Source of the DNA: Pelargonium nanum
Lineage: Eukaryota; Streptophyta; Magnoliopsida; Geraniales; Geraniaceae
Assembly: GCA_036897485.1 (NCBI GenBank)
Contig: JAYMTF010001124.1
Span: 1 to 26,115 of the forward strand
Direction of reading: 5' to 3'
DNA length: 26,115 nucleotides
The position numbers were made by a program, and so were the translations under genes. A model generated the notes under the pieces. It did no database searches, was not told the DNA's origin, and worked only from the letters and a program-made list of their open reading frames with translations. This document shows positions 1 to 10,839 of the stretch, piece after piece. Every line of letters begins with the position of its first letter. The first letter of the stretch is position 1.

Positions 1-760
1 GCCACGTTTGGGCCTCTTCAACGGAGCTCTGAGGGGCCCCGCCTCTTTCAGTTACCTCATGTGGGAGGAGCGGGCCCACCGCCCAAACCCTATCGTGGCC
101 CAACAAGGTTTTGAGCGACTCTACATAGACTCGCTCAAACTCGAGGAACGAGTTCACAACGAGACCCCAGCTCGTCATGTTGGCCCGAAATCCCTCCTTT
201 ACTATCTCTGAAGCCGGGTCGCCCTCCACGTAGCTCCGATACAAAGGCGACACCTGGCACCACGAGTATTTTGGCAAATTCGGAAGCTCGGGGAACGAAA
301 CGACCTCGTTTTTATCGTTCCGGCGCGGCATATCCCGCCAAAGGCAATACATAACAGAGAGGCCGAACGCACCGGAGGGGGAGAAGACAATGTGGGGAAT
401 CCGGAGGGCGGCGGCGAGACGGTGGGTCCATCCGAGGAACATGTCGGAGATAATAGTCGACGGCTGCGAGGCCTGGTTCCGGAACCACTCCATGATTGGG
501 TCGTGAAGCTCCAACGTGGCGGCTATCGCGGCGGCAAGGGTGGCCGGAGCCGGAGCATCATTGGCGGCGGGGAGGAGGAGGAGGGTTTGAAAAAGGTGGT
601 GGCGAGAACAGTACTGGGGGATGAGGGGGAGGGTGGCCGGAGTAACGACGAAGGTGAAGGCGACCACGCGCCCGCAGAGGTTCCCGGCGAGGTCGAGGAG
701 GGGAATGAGGTGGCCCGGCGTGTGGAAAGGGAAGAGCAGCACGTGCGGCGGAGGAGACAT
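1..760 (-). CDS. UDP-glycosyltransferase (family 1, UGT89-like), N-terminal part, cut by window edge
   Basis: Open frame of 253 codons from ATG at 760 to the window edge, with no stop or intron seen. Family-1 plant UGTs move a sugar from a UDP-sugar to small acceptors such as flavonoids or hormones in the cytosol. The start MSPPPHVLLFPFHTPGH is the typical UGT N-terminus; His17 of the TPGHLIPLLDL block is the expected catalytic base. Further on come IISDMFLGWTHRLAAALRIP, holding the partner Asp region, SWCQVSPLYRSY, GFRANMTSWGLVVNSFLEFE and GHDRVWAVGPLLPHEV. These best recall UGT89A/89B. The C-terminal half with the PSPG UDP-sugar box lies outside the window, so donor and acceptor cannot be judged. 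The coding sequence is clearly GC-richer than the other genes here. The start is chosen because upstream in-frame codons lack a nearby ATG and the family begins a few residues before HVLLFPF. Long plus-strand frames opposite it are shadows. Confidence 0.92.
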   Translation of the reverse strand, partial: MSPPPHVLLFPFHTPGHLIPLLDLAGNLCGRVVAFTFVVTPATLPLIPQYCSRHHLFQTLLLLPAANDAPAPATLAAAIAATLELHDPIMEWFRNQASQPSTIISDMFLGWTHRLAAALRIPHIVFSPSGAFGLSVMYCLWRDMPRRNDKNEVVSFPELPNLPKYSWCQVSPLYRSYVEGDPASEIVKEGFRANMTSWGLVVNSFLEFERVYVESLKTLLGHDRVWAVGPLLPHEVTERGGAPQSSVEEAQTW

Positions 761-779
761 GGATGTGGCGGCGGCGGTG

Positions 780-945
780 ATGCGAAACGGCGTCGTGTGG
801 AGGAAGGAGATATCGGCGGATGGTGTGAAACGACGTCGGAGAGGAATGAGAAATCGGAGAAATGGTGGCTGGTGATGCGAAACGGCGTCGTGTCGAGAAG
901 GAGAGATCGGAGAATGGTGGCGGAAGGTGTGAAACGGCGTCGTAG
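780..945. repeat. Imperfect 43-52 bp tandem repeat upstream of the UGT start
   Basis: Four units share a core GAAACGRCGTCG on the plus strand, with cores starting at 784, 827, 879 and 931 (spacings 43, 52, 52). Units also share GAGA-rich text and ATCGGMGGA/AATGGTGG blocks. It ends in a (GA)n tract at about 943-968. On the minus strand this is the immediate 5' leader or proximal promoter of the UGT gene. Confidence 0.8.
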
Positions 946-968
946 AGAGAGAGAGAGAGAGAGAGAGG
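943..968. repeat. (GA)n microsatellite
   Basis: A run of about a dozen GA dinucleotides in the upstream region of the UGT gene. On the UGT coding strand it is a CT-rich tract, a common 5' leader or core-promoter feature in plants. Confidence 0.85.
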
Positions 969-1202
969 TGAGATTGGAGAAATGGAGGAATAATCCGGTG
1001 CAATTAATAGGGAAATGGACGGAGGAAGAGAGTGTGACATGGAACCACACGTTTGTTCCATTGTTAAATTTGTGTGTAGCAAAATGGAAGAAAATAAGCA
1101 AATATTGGAAATGAAATATCTCAATAGATATTCATAAAATTATTATCAAATAATTGAGACAAAAATCAAATTTAGTGGGTGATTGTAACACTTCATTTTT
1201 GG

Positions 1203-1460
1203 AAGGGGTTTGGTACCATTGTTTGGTAATAAAAGTAAGAAGCGGTTTGGTACACGTCTAGTTGTTTGTTCTTTTCCGAGAGGGATTTGGGCCAAGTGGC
1301 TTAGACACGTAGAAGGAGTTTGGTACACTTCCAGTTGTTTGGTGACAGTTTTTTTCCCAAGGGGTTTGGGTCAAGTGGCTTAAGCACGTGAGAAGGGGTT
1401 TGGTACGCTTCTAGTTGTTTGGTGACACTTTTTTTTCCCAAGGTTTGGGTCAAGTGGTTT
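1203..1460 (+). repeat. 73-80 bp tandem repeat carrying the SINE head motif
   Basis: The phrase GTTTGGTAC recurs at 1245, 1318 and 1398, each time followed by TAGTTGTTTGGTGACA-like text and a T-run with CCCAAGG. The motif GGGYCAAGTGG, the A-box-like head of the adjoining SINE, follows at 1289, 1368 and 1448. Periods are 73 and 80 bp. A shorter, more decayed unit is visible at 1203-1228. Confidence 0.8.
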
Positions 1461-1579
1461 AATCATTTCTGAATCCATTTGAAGTCTCGAATTCGAGTCT
1501 CCCTGCTCATGGTATGGGGTGAGTTATTTGAGTTTAGTGTAGAGCTACATTCTGTTGTGTATCTCAACTAGTCAAAAAC
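1242..1579 (+). mobile_element. tRNA-derived SINE with repeated 5' region (copy 1)
   Basis: The body from about 1444 to 1572 matches the SINE at 15474-15631 through its length. It has an A-box-like GGGTCAAGTGGTTTAA, a B-box-like ATTCGAGTCTCC, then GTATGGGGTGAGTTATTTGAGTT, AGAGCTAC and a tail TTGTGTATCTCAACTAG followed by an A-rich end. An 11-bp direct repeat AAAAGTAAGAA sits at 1231-1241 and 1580-1590. That would make the inserted unit 1242-1579, including the tandem head copies. The body is surely a SINE; the exact left limit is uncertain because repeat-like sequence also lies left of the proposed target duplication. Confidence 0.75.
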
Positions 1580-1590
1580 AAAAGTAAGAA

Positions 1591-3290
1591 AAATTATATT
1601 TTATATTATTATTATATTGATCATGATTGTAAAAATGTGGATAAATTTTTTAATATTTTATAAAACTAGTCTTGTTGTCATTTCTAATAAAATCATGTCG
1701 TGTTTGTGTCAATTGTCAAGTCATGTGCTCTGTGACAAATTTTCAGTGCATTCTAACTCATTTATCTTTATAAAATTACTTGTAAGTTAGGCGTAATTAA
1801 CTTACTAAACAAAATATGACACCAATTTCATAACATTTCTTCATTTAAAAAGGTGTGAGACAATCATATCCATCATTTCTTCATATTTATTTAAAGACAA
1901 TCGTGACTTAAATTATGATCCGTCCGCAGTTACACGTTTTGTCTATGAAAATATATGGTGGGTACCAACTACCAAATGCTACACTAATAATGGAAGAGTT
2001 CAAAATAAAGTGAACAAATAATTTTTGAATAAGAGTTGACAAAACCGTTTATATGATAATGATTGTAAGATTTAACCTTTTTATCGTAATTAATGGTTGC
2101 TAATTTTATGTTGTTTCATGAGAACAACTAGTCAAATGGATGTTAGTGCTGTTGGGTGTTACACAAACTTAACTAGAATATTATAATTCTTTACGTTGTC
2201 TCATAATTAACAAATTGAATTTGTCTTTCAAAAAAAAAAAACAAATTGAATTTGAAGTTTGGTTCGGTTAGGGTTTTTCTAAATATGGCTACGAAACGTG
2301 AGATCCTAAACTAATCAGCAAGTACGGGTTGCTGGTCTGCATCTATTTCACGATGGACCTGACGAGTATCTAATAAAACCGGTCCAAACAATTCAAGTTT
2401 ATAGTAGAAAATGTCCAATCCATCCACGACATGAAATGAGTGCAAGCTTTGAAAATGCGCAACTTGACCTACCCAAGCCACAATTTGGAGCTGAACTCAT
2501 GGACACTCAAATTTCAACCTAATGTTGTGACCGGGATACAAAAATAGATCTTATATATTTTCATATCAAATTGAGTGTTTTGTAAGAAAATTGTCGATCA
2601 GGTTGTGCAAACCATACTAATCCACACCTTTTCTATATAAAACCTACAACCCGACTCAAAACTCGCATGGACCCAACTCTGTCAAGTCGAATTGGAGTTG
2701 GTTCTTCTCATGTCAAATCCGATCAACAATATTTACTGTCTTGAATTCCCACATATTCATATCCAAATTATCATCTCTACACCAAATAAACACGAAGGAG
2801 CATGAGGAAAATTACACGCGGGTAGTCAATGTTGGGCTTAAAAACACCAAGAGACGCGTATTTCAATCCATTCAAGTAACAAAAATAAAGGATACGTTGA
2901 TGCCAAATCTCAAAATATAAATGATCAAATTTGCACAACACTCCCCGGACACTTATCTCCGGCGAGGTCCGAGGAGCAGGCCTGACCATGGCCCAACATG
3001 CTCCCGAGAAAACCCGAGCTTGGTTCATGGAGTTGGGGCCAAGGCCTGAAACTTGAAAGCTACTTCATTTCAAGATCATTGGTCTAAGCACACAAATGAT
3101 CTCAGTTCAGAACTGACCATTATACACAAAATGAATACAAAATTTGCTAGAATACAAATATTACATTTTTTTTTGTTTCTATATGGAAGGAAGAGGTCTA
3201 ATTGGCTCAGTTACTTGAATCCCAAGCCAACCAATAAAGCAAAACAAACTAAGGGTGATGGATCCCAATGAAGGGACCCAAAAGAATATA
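1591..3290. other. AT-rich intergenic sequence, no gene recognised
   Basis: Many stops in all frames; no protein motif recognised. Stretches such as 2270-2400 and 2640-2720 carry GGTTCGGTT/AACCCGACTC-type text also seen near 3.5, 12.8 and 20.1 kb, suggesting old shared repeats. The short minus-strand frame at 2777-3028 has no recognisable homology. Confidence 0.6.
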
Positions 3291-3294
3291 TATA

Positions 3295-3393
3295 AAGAAT
3301 TTCTATTGAAGCTTTTATTCTATTCAGTTTCGTAAAAGAAAAAAAATAACGATGCGCTCTTCTCTTACCATCCACAGCTCCAACCGTGTCCTG
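3295..3393 (-). other. Possible 3' UTR exon with polyadenylation signal
   Basis: On the minus strand a good acceptor (CATTTCAG|GACACGG, exon start 3393) is followed about 70 nt later by AATAAA (3317-3322 on plus). The transporter's last coding exon has a candidate donor CTTTTCG|GTATGG just 11 nt after its stop codon. Together they would define a 3' UTR intron of about 1 kb. This is inference from splice-site strings only; the pair could be chance, with the transcript simply ending before 4.0 kb. Confidence 0.2.
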
Positions 3394-3807
3394 AAATGAA
3401 ATTTCAAAAGAATGATTGTATCAAGATGTATGTGATGATGTGTTTGTTTAAATTCTAGGATAAGAACCAGTTTCCAACCTAAACCTTGGGTTAGAAGGTT
3501 CAGGTCTCATAGACCCGACTAATTGTGGGATCGGTTTATAGTTGCCATTAAAAAAGTACGGTTCGGGTTAGGAGACTGCTCTCACTTGCACATTTTTTTA
3601 TGAAAAGCCCGCTGAACGAACCCGTATGGGTGGTATCCCTTTCGGTCTGGGCTATTTTTTTCAACCCGATTCGACAACTCTAGCTGAAGTTCACTAAGAT
3701 CTCTTTAAAACTAGTTACCAACTTCCAACTATATGAAATACAATAGAAGCTAAATATTCGAAAATTTCCCCTTTTTTAACTGAACATCCTAATCCATAAC
3801 CGGATGA

Positions 3808-3872
3808 AAATGACACGCCCTCTAAAAATGAGGGCCCGGTGCAAGGGAATCCCAGTTTCGGGAGTGTCATTT
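3808..3872. repeat. Short hairpin with near-perfect 13-bp arms
   Basis: AAATGACACGCCC at 3808-3820 pairs with GGGAGTGTCATTT at 3860-3872, with one mismatch, and a GC-rich loop contains GGGCCCGG. It looks like the termini of a tiny inverted-repeat element. It lies downstream of the transporter stop. Confidence 0.5.
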
Positions 3873-4447
3873 ATGAACCGTCTTAATCCCGATTTTGATA
3901 GTATGTCTTTAAAACCAATTAGGTTTGGACACAGCCTTTTGCATAGTAAAAAACTACATTATAGCTCTCATGTGATGAGAACCAATTCTTTATTTTTCAG
4001 AAATTTTAAAAAAAAAAAAACTCACGTGTTCATATTTTGCAACTTTTTATCGGCACTATCTTTTCCCACTAACACATCAGAACTGACAAAAAGTTGTCCG
4101 ATAAAAACACATGCGTTTTCTGGCCCGGCTTGTTTGGACCTGCGGCCCGCACTACTAGGTATACATATCGGATACCATGTAAACCTTCTCTCCTTCGGAG
4201 GCAATTCATTTTTACAAGGGATCCACAACTTGCCAACTCTATAAATACAATAAAGACCTAAATACACTGCTTTAATGTTCGAGGCTATAAAATATTCTAT
4301 AGTTTCATCTTTGTCATTCCTTAAATTATTACTTGCTATTTGCAGATTATATACTTGTGTTCCGCGGGAAATCAAAGTTATCAAAATAAGAAACGCATTT
4401 GAAATGTTCTTAAGAATCATGAAATCAAGCCATACCGAAAAGTAACT

Positions 4448-6598
4448 CTAGATCGGAAGAAGTGGCTTCCTCTCATCAGTGCCAACATGATGGTTAGCCT
4501 GGAAATCAAAGTTTCAGACATTAAGAAAACAAGTGAATCAATCGATAAGCAAATTTAGAGCATTTAACCAAATTTACTGAAGAAATTGATGAAGATACTT
4601 ACATCGTCATTTGCCCCAGCTGCCATATTTATAAAGGACTCGTTTTTGGACCTGGGAGGATATGCAAGATTAAAACAGTTCGATTATGCAAGATAGTTAT
4701 ATTCTTTCTTTTTTTTTTACAAGATATATAGGGAAAATGATATTCACGTCAAAGTACGGACGATCAAACCCTTGAAACTAATGCATTCTATTATTGTTTT
4801 TTCAGGTATTACGAGCATCTCACATAGATTGCACCAAACAGTGTGCACGTAGCAAAAACAAAATCCTTAGGTGGAAGTTGTTTTTGAGTTCAAGTTGTTC
4901 TAAACTCGTTAGATGGTTGTAAATGAGCATGACCGAATTTTAATTTTGGGGAATACTTACGGATAACCCGTAGTATTGTTCACAAACTCATGACTAACCT
5001 AAAGAATTTCCACGACACTAAACAAACTTTATGTTTAGTTAGGATCTCTCTTAACTCCTGGATATAAAAAGACTGTTTTGCCACTCATATACTCTTAAAT
5101 TCTCATCTCATACCCCCAAATTAATAAAAAGAACTTGGAATTCCATACAACTAGTAGATGAATGGGGATATAAGAAAAGAGAAATTAATTAAAAATAAAA
5201 AGAGGGTAAAATTGAATTTTCATAAATTTAGTTGCACACATGAAAGGCACGAGAGTGAACATTTCATCAAAAATAATTGACATAACAGGGTAATTAAACT
5301 TAAGGTTAGTTAAGTGTCGCGAAAAATTCTTTAGGTTAGTTTTGTGTTTGTGGGCAGTGCTACATTTCATTCTTATGAAGATATATACTGTATTACATAG
5401 AGCAAGAAGTCTAAACCAAAAGCAAAAAGTTTTTGGTTCAGGCTTAAGCCGCCAATGAGGATATGGCACCTCATTAAAAAATTTGGATCCAACGGGGAGC
5501 TCTGCTCCCACAAATTCATTGGGACGATAACGGGTCCTCATTGACTTTGCTTAGCCTAAGCCAAAAAAAATTTCGCTCATATTCTTTATTCTTTAAACTA
5601 TAATATGATGCAAATTTGGAGTTTGGTAATGAAGTACATGCCACAATGAATTATACAGAAAAAGAAAATGAAGTGGATATATATGCACATACCTCTTGTT
5701 ATGACTATCCATTAATTCAAGACCATCCTTCGCTGGTTCATCCTTGACCTTTGAAAGTGGCGAAAAGAACTGAACAGAAATTGAATGCATAAACCAACTC
5801 AGCAAAAATGAAACTTCTCTCTTTATCACACTGGAAGAAGAAAAAAAAAACTCCTAGCTACTACATCTATTGTTACATATTGATCAATTAGAGGGGTTTA
5901 GATGGGAGAAATAGGGTTTTGATCCATTGTGATGGATTTGAAAGTAGAGGATCAACCGTTACAGGTTTAAGGTAGAGAGATCATTTATGAAATTCACTCA
6001 TATTTCTAATATGGTTTGACCGCTAAGGTCCAATATAACTCCACAAATAAATAACACGCAAGTCGGATCAATACTTCTTCAACATCTTACCTGATGCATT
6101 GAAATAAACACAATAGAGATCCCCAATATGAAGTTCGCAGTCAGAGTATGACCAAACAGCAAAGCGGATGCTATTCCCGTAAATATTGTGGCAACTGTGG
6201 AAGAGTATTTTTTCAAAATTGTATCTGCAAGCATCAAAAGAAAATTCTGAGTAAGGCAATGAAGAAGTCCAATTGTTGCATAAAAGCTAATAATGAGATA
6301 TTAATTTGCCTTAACATGTATAAAAAACTGAGCAAATCTTGCCAAATATAATTTTTAGGAGGAAAATATTGCAGTCGAATTCCCGAGCATTTTTTATAGT
6401 TGCCTGACATGTAATTTACAGAACTGAGTGAGAAATTTAAAATCGTATAGTAAAAATAGTACCTGCATATTTGAAAAAGAAAGACGACAGAATCCCTTGG
6501 GCTGCATTATTGACTATTAATAGCATGGTAGCCTTTGAATGTCCTTCCAGGATATCCAAGTGACTGGGACCTAAAAACATTAACAAGATGAAATTAAT

Positions 6599-6640
<42 letters not shown>

Positions 6641-9600
6641 ATAGGGTCGACATTGCTGCATCTAAACATGCAAGGATGAAATAGAAACATTGATCAAACT
6701 TGAAGGCAGCAAAATGTTTATATATACATGTGGTGAATGTATATACATAGGCTTTAACCTCATTGCACAATAGACTTCTTAGTTTTTTTATTATCAATCC
6801 AACACACTTCCCAGCCATTCACACACACCTTAAGCAATCATATTTTTCAAAATGTACTTCAATTACAAACCTTTAAAAATGGCAAGTCCAAGAATGCCAA
6901 GGAAGTTGAATATAGCACCATACCCATATAGAAACAAGTTCTGCAAGACACAGAAGTGAACTTTCTTCATTAGAATATATGCAAAGTGCTTGTGCTTAAT
7001 CCAGGTGTTGTCTAATATTCGGAAAAAGCAATAACATGAAATAAACACAACTTCTAACAATCACATTCTCAGAATCAGATGAGGATATATACTAAGTCCA
7101 AACATGTACTACAGACGAATCATCTCTCACCTGAAGGTAAATACTTGTATCAAATTGGCTCTTCAACGCGTACTCATTGAAGACTGATGCCATTGATGGA
7201 ACCGTTACCTGTATTTATAACCTAAAGTTAGTTATGTTTGTTAGTATATAAGTGCTTAACAGGCAGCTAACTGGGTCAGATAGTACCAGCTGCAATTGCA
7301 AAAAATTAACATATAGAGAATCAGAACTTTCCTTCAAATTTGACATACACATACTAACACCTAAATCAAATATAAGTCTTAATTGCAATCTAATAACTAA
7401 TTATACATAACTAACAATAAATATCAGCTTTGCATTTCAGCTGTTCCAGCATTTATAATACTAATGGACTTTTGAGGAACAATTGGAATGTGGGTTATAT
7501 ATAGTTACTCACAAAGATCAATGTGCATACGTAGGCTCCTGTTGCAAGTGGAACACTCAAGGCAGTGCTACCGTTAGGTAGAGACCGCAATTGGTTTACA
7601 CTGATGCCAATGAGCAAAAGGGCTAGAGCCTCCCACTGTTACAGAATGATCAAAGAAAATCATAAATAGATTATTCACACTCAACCAAAAACACAAAGCA
7701 ATAATTCAGTTCGCTATTTGTATAAACTATTTTCCTTCCCAAATTCAAACTCCAAACCGATGAAGATAATAAGAAATCTTTGTTTCTCACCTGAATTATG
7801 GAGAAACGCCGTCTCATGACCATCCTTAATAAAACAGCAATAACCAAAACCTGCATATGGTGTCAGTTCGCCGTAAAAGGTTAAAGCAAGACAGAACAGA
7901 AGACAACAGCAATGGATTATGCTAACCTTCACAAGGGCAAAATAGGGGAAATATCTTTTACAACAACTTTTTTACCAATTTCAGATGTCAAACATAATTT
8001 ACAAACTGATCATCGGAAATTTAACCAAATTACTTCAAGAAGTTTGAATCCACAGTTAGTAAACTGGGAAGGAAGCTCATTATAACAGTTAAAGACACTG
8101 TATATCATTAGATAACATGCAATAAGTTACCTTCAGGTTGCTCAACATCTTCACAGTTGCAGGATTGAAGTATAGCTGCACAGGAAAAATAGCAATAAAT
8201 TTTTTTAAAATTATAACTACTCCGAACACGAAACTCTACATGTGTACAGATTCTAGATCTTCATTGTGTGCATAGCAAAGAGTTCAATTTTGAGATCCCA
8301 CATTCCAAAATGAAATCGTGTTCACCAAACATTGAGTGTGCATTTCACATTAAAGAGAAGTCCACAAGTTGTATAGATATTGGACAAGAAACTAGCTAAA
8401 ACAAAAAGATAAACAAAAACATATGTACCTGCATTATGAACTTTAAATAATTATTAATAGCATAAAGGAAAGCAGGAACCGCCAACAGCACGTTGTTTCG
8501 AGCTGCCTGCAGGAGAGACATAAAAATAAATGTTGAGGTTATAAGTGCAACCTAAACAACCATACTATTTTGTTAAGTACATAAAATGTGTGGCAACTCT
8601 TAAAGGGGTAAATACCATAAAACAGCAAAAACAGATATAGTTCTCAAAACTGTAGGGCAATATAAAGCAAAAATCAAACTCGTCTAAGGTAGTTACGCCC
8701 TCAATAGAAAAAAATATGCACTTGACTTTAATTGTGAAAATCATTATATATTTGAGTGTCAAGTTAATTTCAGGCTCCAGCAAGATGATACCAATTCAAA
8801 CATCGAATTGTTAAAATTTAAACTGCAATAAATATATATGTTACCTGTACAAATGTAGAAATTGATAGGAGAGATTTCTCTCCAACTCTCTTACGTTGAT
8901 CCTGAAAAAAAATTACAAAAAAAAATCACTACGGCATAAAGTTCACATCCAGATATGACATAAACCTTAAACAAAAACATATTATCTTGCAAACACCAGA
9001 CATTGGGGTTGGGAAGGGAGATGAGTTCATGGAGAGCGATCCAGATTCCAGATACCCCCATAAGTAGCCTAACCACTGGACTACAAATATGTGTGTGTTA
9101 AACTGTAAACATACCTGAATTATGAGCATAAGAATCGCAAAAACAACTTTTGTGGCCTCTGTCAAAAAGTTAACACTAAGAGGACTAAACTTGAAACCTC
9201 CATCCACCTTAGTCATATAAACCAATATAGGCTGCAATTAAAAGAGAAAATAATGAAGAGGATAAAAGACATGTTAGCTTCACACTTCACTGATATAAGC
9301 TTGAATTAAATAAACAAAGACATCAAAGTAGATGGTAAATTCCCATATTCAAAATCAACAAGCTAACTGTCAGAATGTAACATCAAAAGATGGACAAGGA
9401 ATAAGAATAAAAATAATAATAATAATAAGGAATGTCTTTGTTATTGATGAGAACTATATTATTATGCAAAAAGGTAATATACTAATAGCATTTTTGGAAG
9501 TTAAGCATTCATGCACTTTTACGACACAAAAGGTCTCAAATTACTGCAATTATGGGATATTGTATAGGCAATTCAAGCCTGAAAACATACAGGCAAATGT

Positions 9601-10181
9601 TATCCAACCCAGTTGAATGTTCTGAGCAATGTCATTCATAGTGTATCGGACTGCGTCACTGTATTCCTTCTAGTTTAAAACAACTTACTAACCATATGCC
9701 GAAATCACACACTTAAAAACTGTGCCCCTAATGTCATTTTATATGTATGCATATGAGCATGAGTATGAACACATACATTATGACTGATGCTATTTGTAAC
9801 AAAGGTCTATAAATTATTTTCCATATATGGCATCTGCCATCTGGTAATTAGTCCAAAATGATTATTTCCTATTAATGGATGATGTGACATTTACCATGTT
9901 GACTGCCACCTCATGTTTTACCAAAATTTCATTAAAGCTTTCAGAAAATATCCAATTTCCTACATGTATATCTTATCATTTTACCAAATAATGAGATACA
10001 GTTGGTAGAATCAAACCTGTAAGCCAACCAATATGCAGTCACCAACGACCAGAAGCACATTGAGGACTCGGGTTTTGGATGATACTTCATTTCTATGCCG
10101 GTCGTACGCCCGTGCCACAGATTTAGTACCTGGGGACACCAATTTTGAGTGGCAAACGCTGCATTCTATCATCCCGCTCAT
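4448..10181 (-). CDS. Golgi nucleotide-sugar transporter, CMP-sialic acid transporter-like (UTR6-like), 14 coding exons
   Basis: Joining 10181-10017, 9231-9115, 8901-8845, 8506-8429, 8175-8131, 7850-7791, 7635-7513, 7208-7131, 6940-6871, 6570-6463, 6224-6091, 5769-5693, 4651-4603 and 4498-4448 gives 403 residues with every intron GT-AG and every phase consistent. Family: nucleotide-sugar/drug-metabolite transporter superfamily, expected in the Golgi membrane with about ten membrane spans; plant members named CMP-sialic acid transporter may carry other nucleotide sugars. Seen: N-terminal CSVC at residues 7-10; [13 protein letters not shown] and [18 protein letters not shown] (56-90); [103 protein letters not shown]; hydrophilic tail ending KPLLPI. 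Length and text agree closely with Arabidopsis UTR6/At2g43240. The start is supported by an in-frame stop a few codons upstream. Substrate is inference. Confidence 0.95.
5441..5562. mobile_element. MITE-like inverted-repeat element in transporter intron 12
   Basis: The ends GGCTTAAGCC..CAATGAGGA (5441-5460) and TCCTCATTGAC..GCTTAGCCTAAGCC (5535-5562) are inverted relative to one another over about 22-28 bp with small gaps, enclosing about 75 bp. The 15-nt terminal motif GCTTAGCCTAAGCCA recurs at the last bases of the window (26101-26115). No clear target-site duplication, so the class is not assigned. Confidence 0.5.
6599..6637. repeat. (GA)n microsatellite in transporter intron 9
   Basis: About 19 uninterrupted GA dinucleotides just upstream, in transcript sense, of the exon beginning at 6570. 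It lies about 30-65 nt before that acceptor, so on the coding strand it forms a CT-rich tract near the branch and polypyrimidine region. Confidence 0.9.
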
Positions 10182-10370
10182 CACCCAATTTTATTGCAAA
10201 CCTTTTATCACATAAAAAACATGGAATCATCAATAGCATTACAAGTATATACCCTTAAAATACGTCAGGCAAGAGTTAACCATAAATTTTGACAAGTTAC
10301 CCCATTAAACTGAAAACTTACAAACGGATAGGAAACTGATTTCAACCTATAAACTCAAGAGGAACATTAC

Positions 10371-10430
10371 CTCAACTGCTACAGTGCTACTAGTTTGATC
10401 CGTTGACACATACTTTCCAACCATTGTTAC
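10371..10430 (-). other. Putative 5' UTR exon of the transporter, with upstream ORF
   Basis: Minus strand: acceptor GGATAG|GTAACAATGG and donor GTTGAG|GTAATG bound 60 nt. The ATG lies in a strong plant context, AACAATGG. If spliced to an acceptor ATAAAAG|GTTTGC just before the main start, this uORF would encode 24 residues starting MVGKYVST. It would stop in TGA, which overlaps the main ATG as TGATG. Exon boundaries are inferred from splice strings only. Confidence 0.35.
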
Positions 10431-10839
10431 CTATCCAAAGACAATCTTTATGGCATCCTAGTAATAACTACCTCTAAGCATATATTAATTTAAGTGGTCC
10501 CCCTTGCCCTTGTCGCCCATAAGGCATAAACCCTCTTCAACACTGAAAGATATCAAATCATCATAGGCATGTGCATATCTTCCTCTAATTAGTAACTATG
10601 TGGTCTGATCTCAAGATCATGTTCCCTATTTCAGTAGTTCTCAATGTCAACAATCATTTCCAGAAATTTCAACCCTTTTGTCTACTGGCTCAGCTCAAAC
10701 ATGCACTTTAACAGCTAAATCTACCCCCAAAAAAAATTAAGAAATTCATTCTCAAGCATTCAGACAAATGGTTCAGTGCAAACATACACAACAGATAAGT
10801 CTTTGAAAAGAAAAACTTCAATCTTCCCAATCACTTTCC

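Noticed and set aside
392..1124. Long overlapping frames on both strands (392-1114 plus, 523-1101 and 558-1124 minus)
   Set aside because: Low-complexity Arg/Gly/Glu or Ser/Pro translations antisense to, or out of frame with, the UGT gene and its repeated leader.
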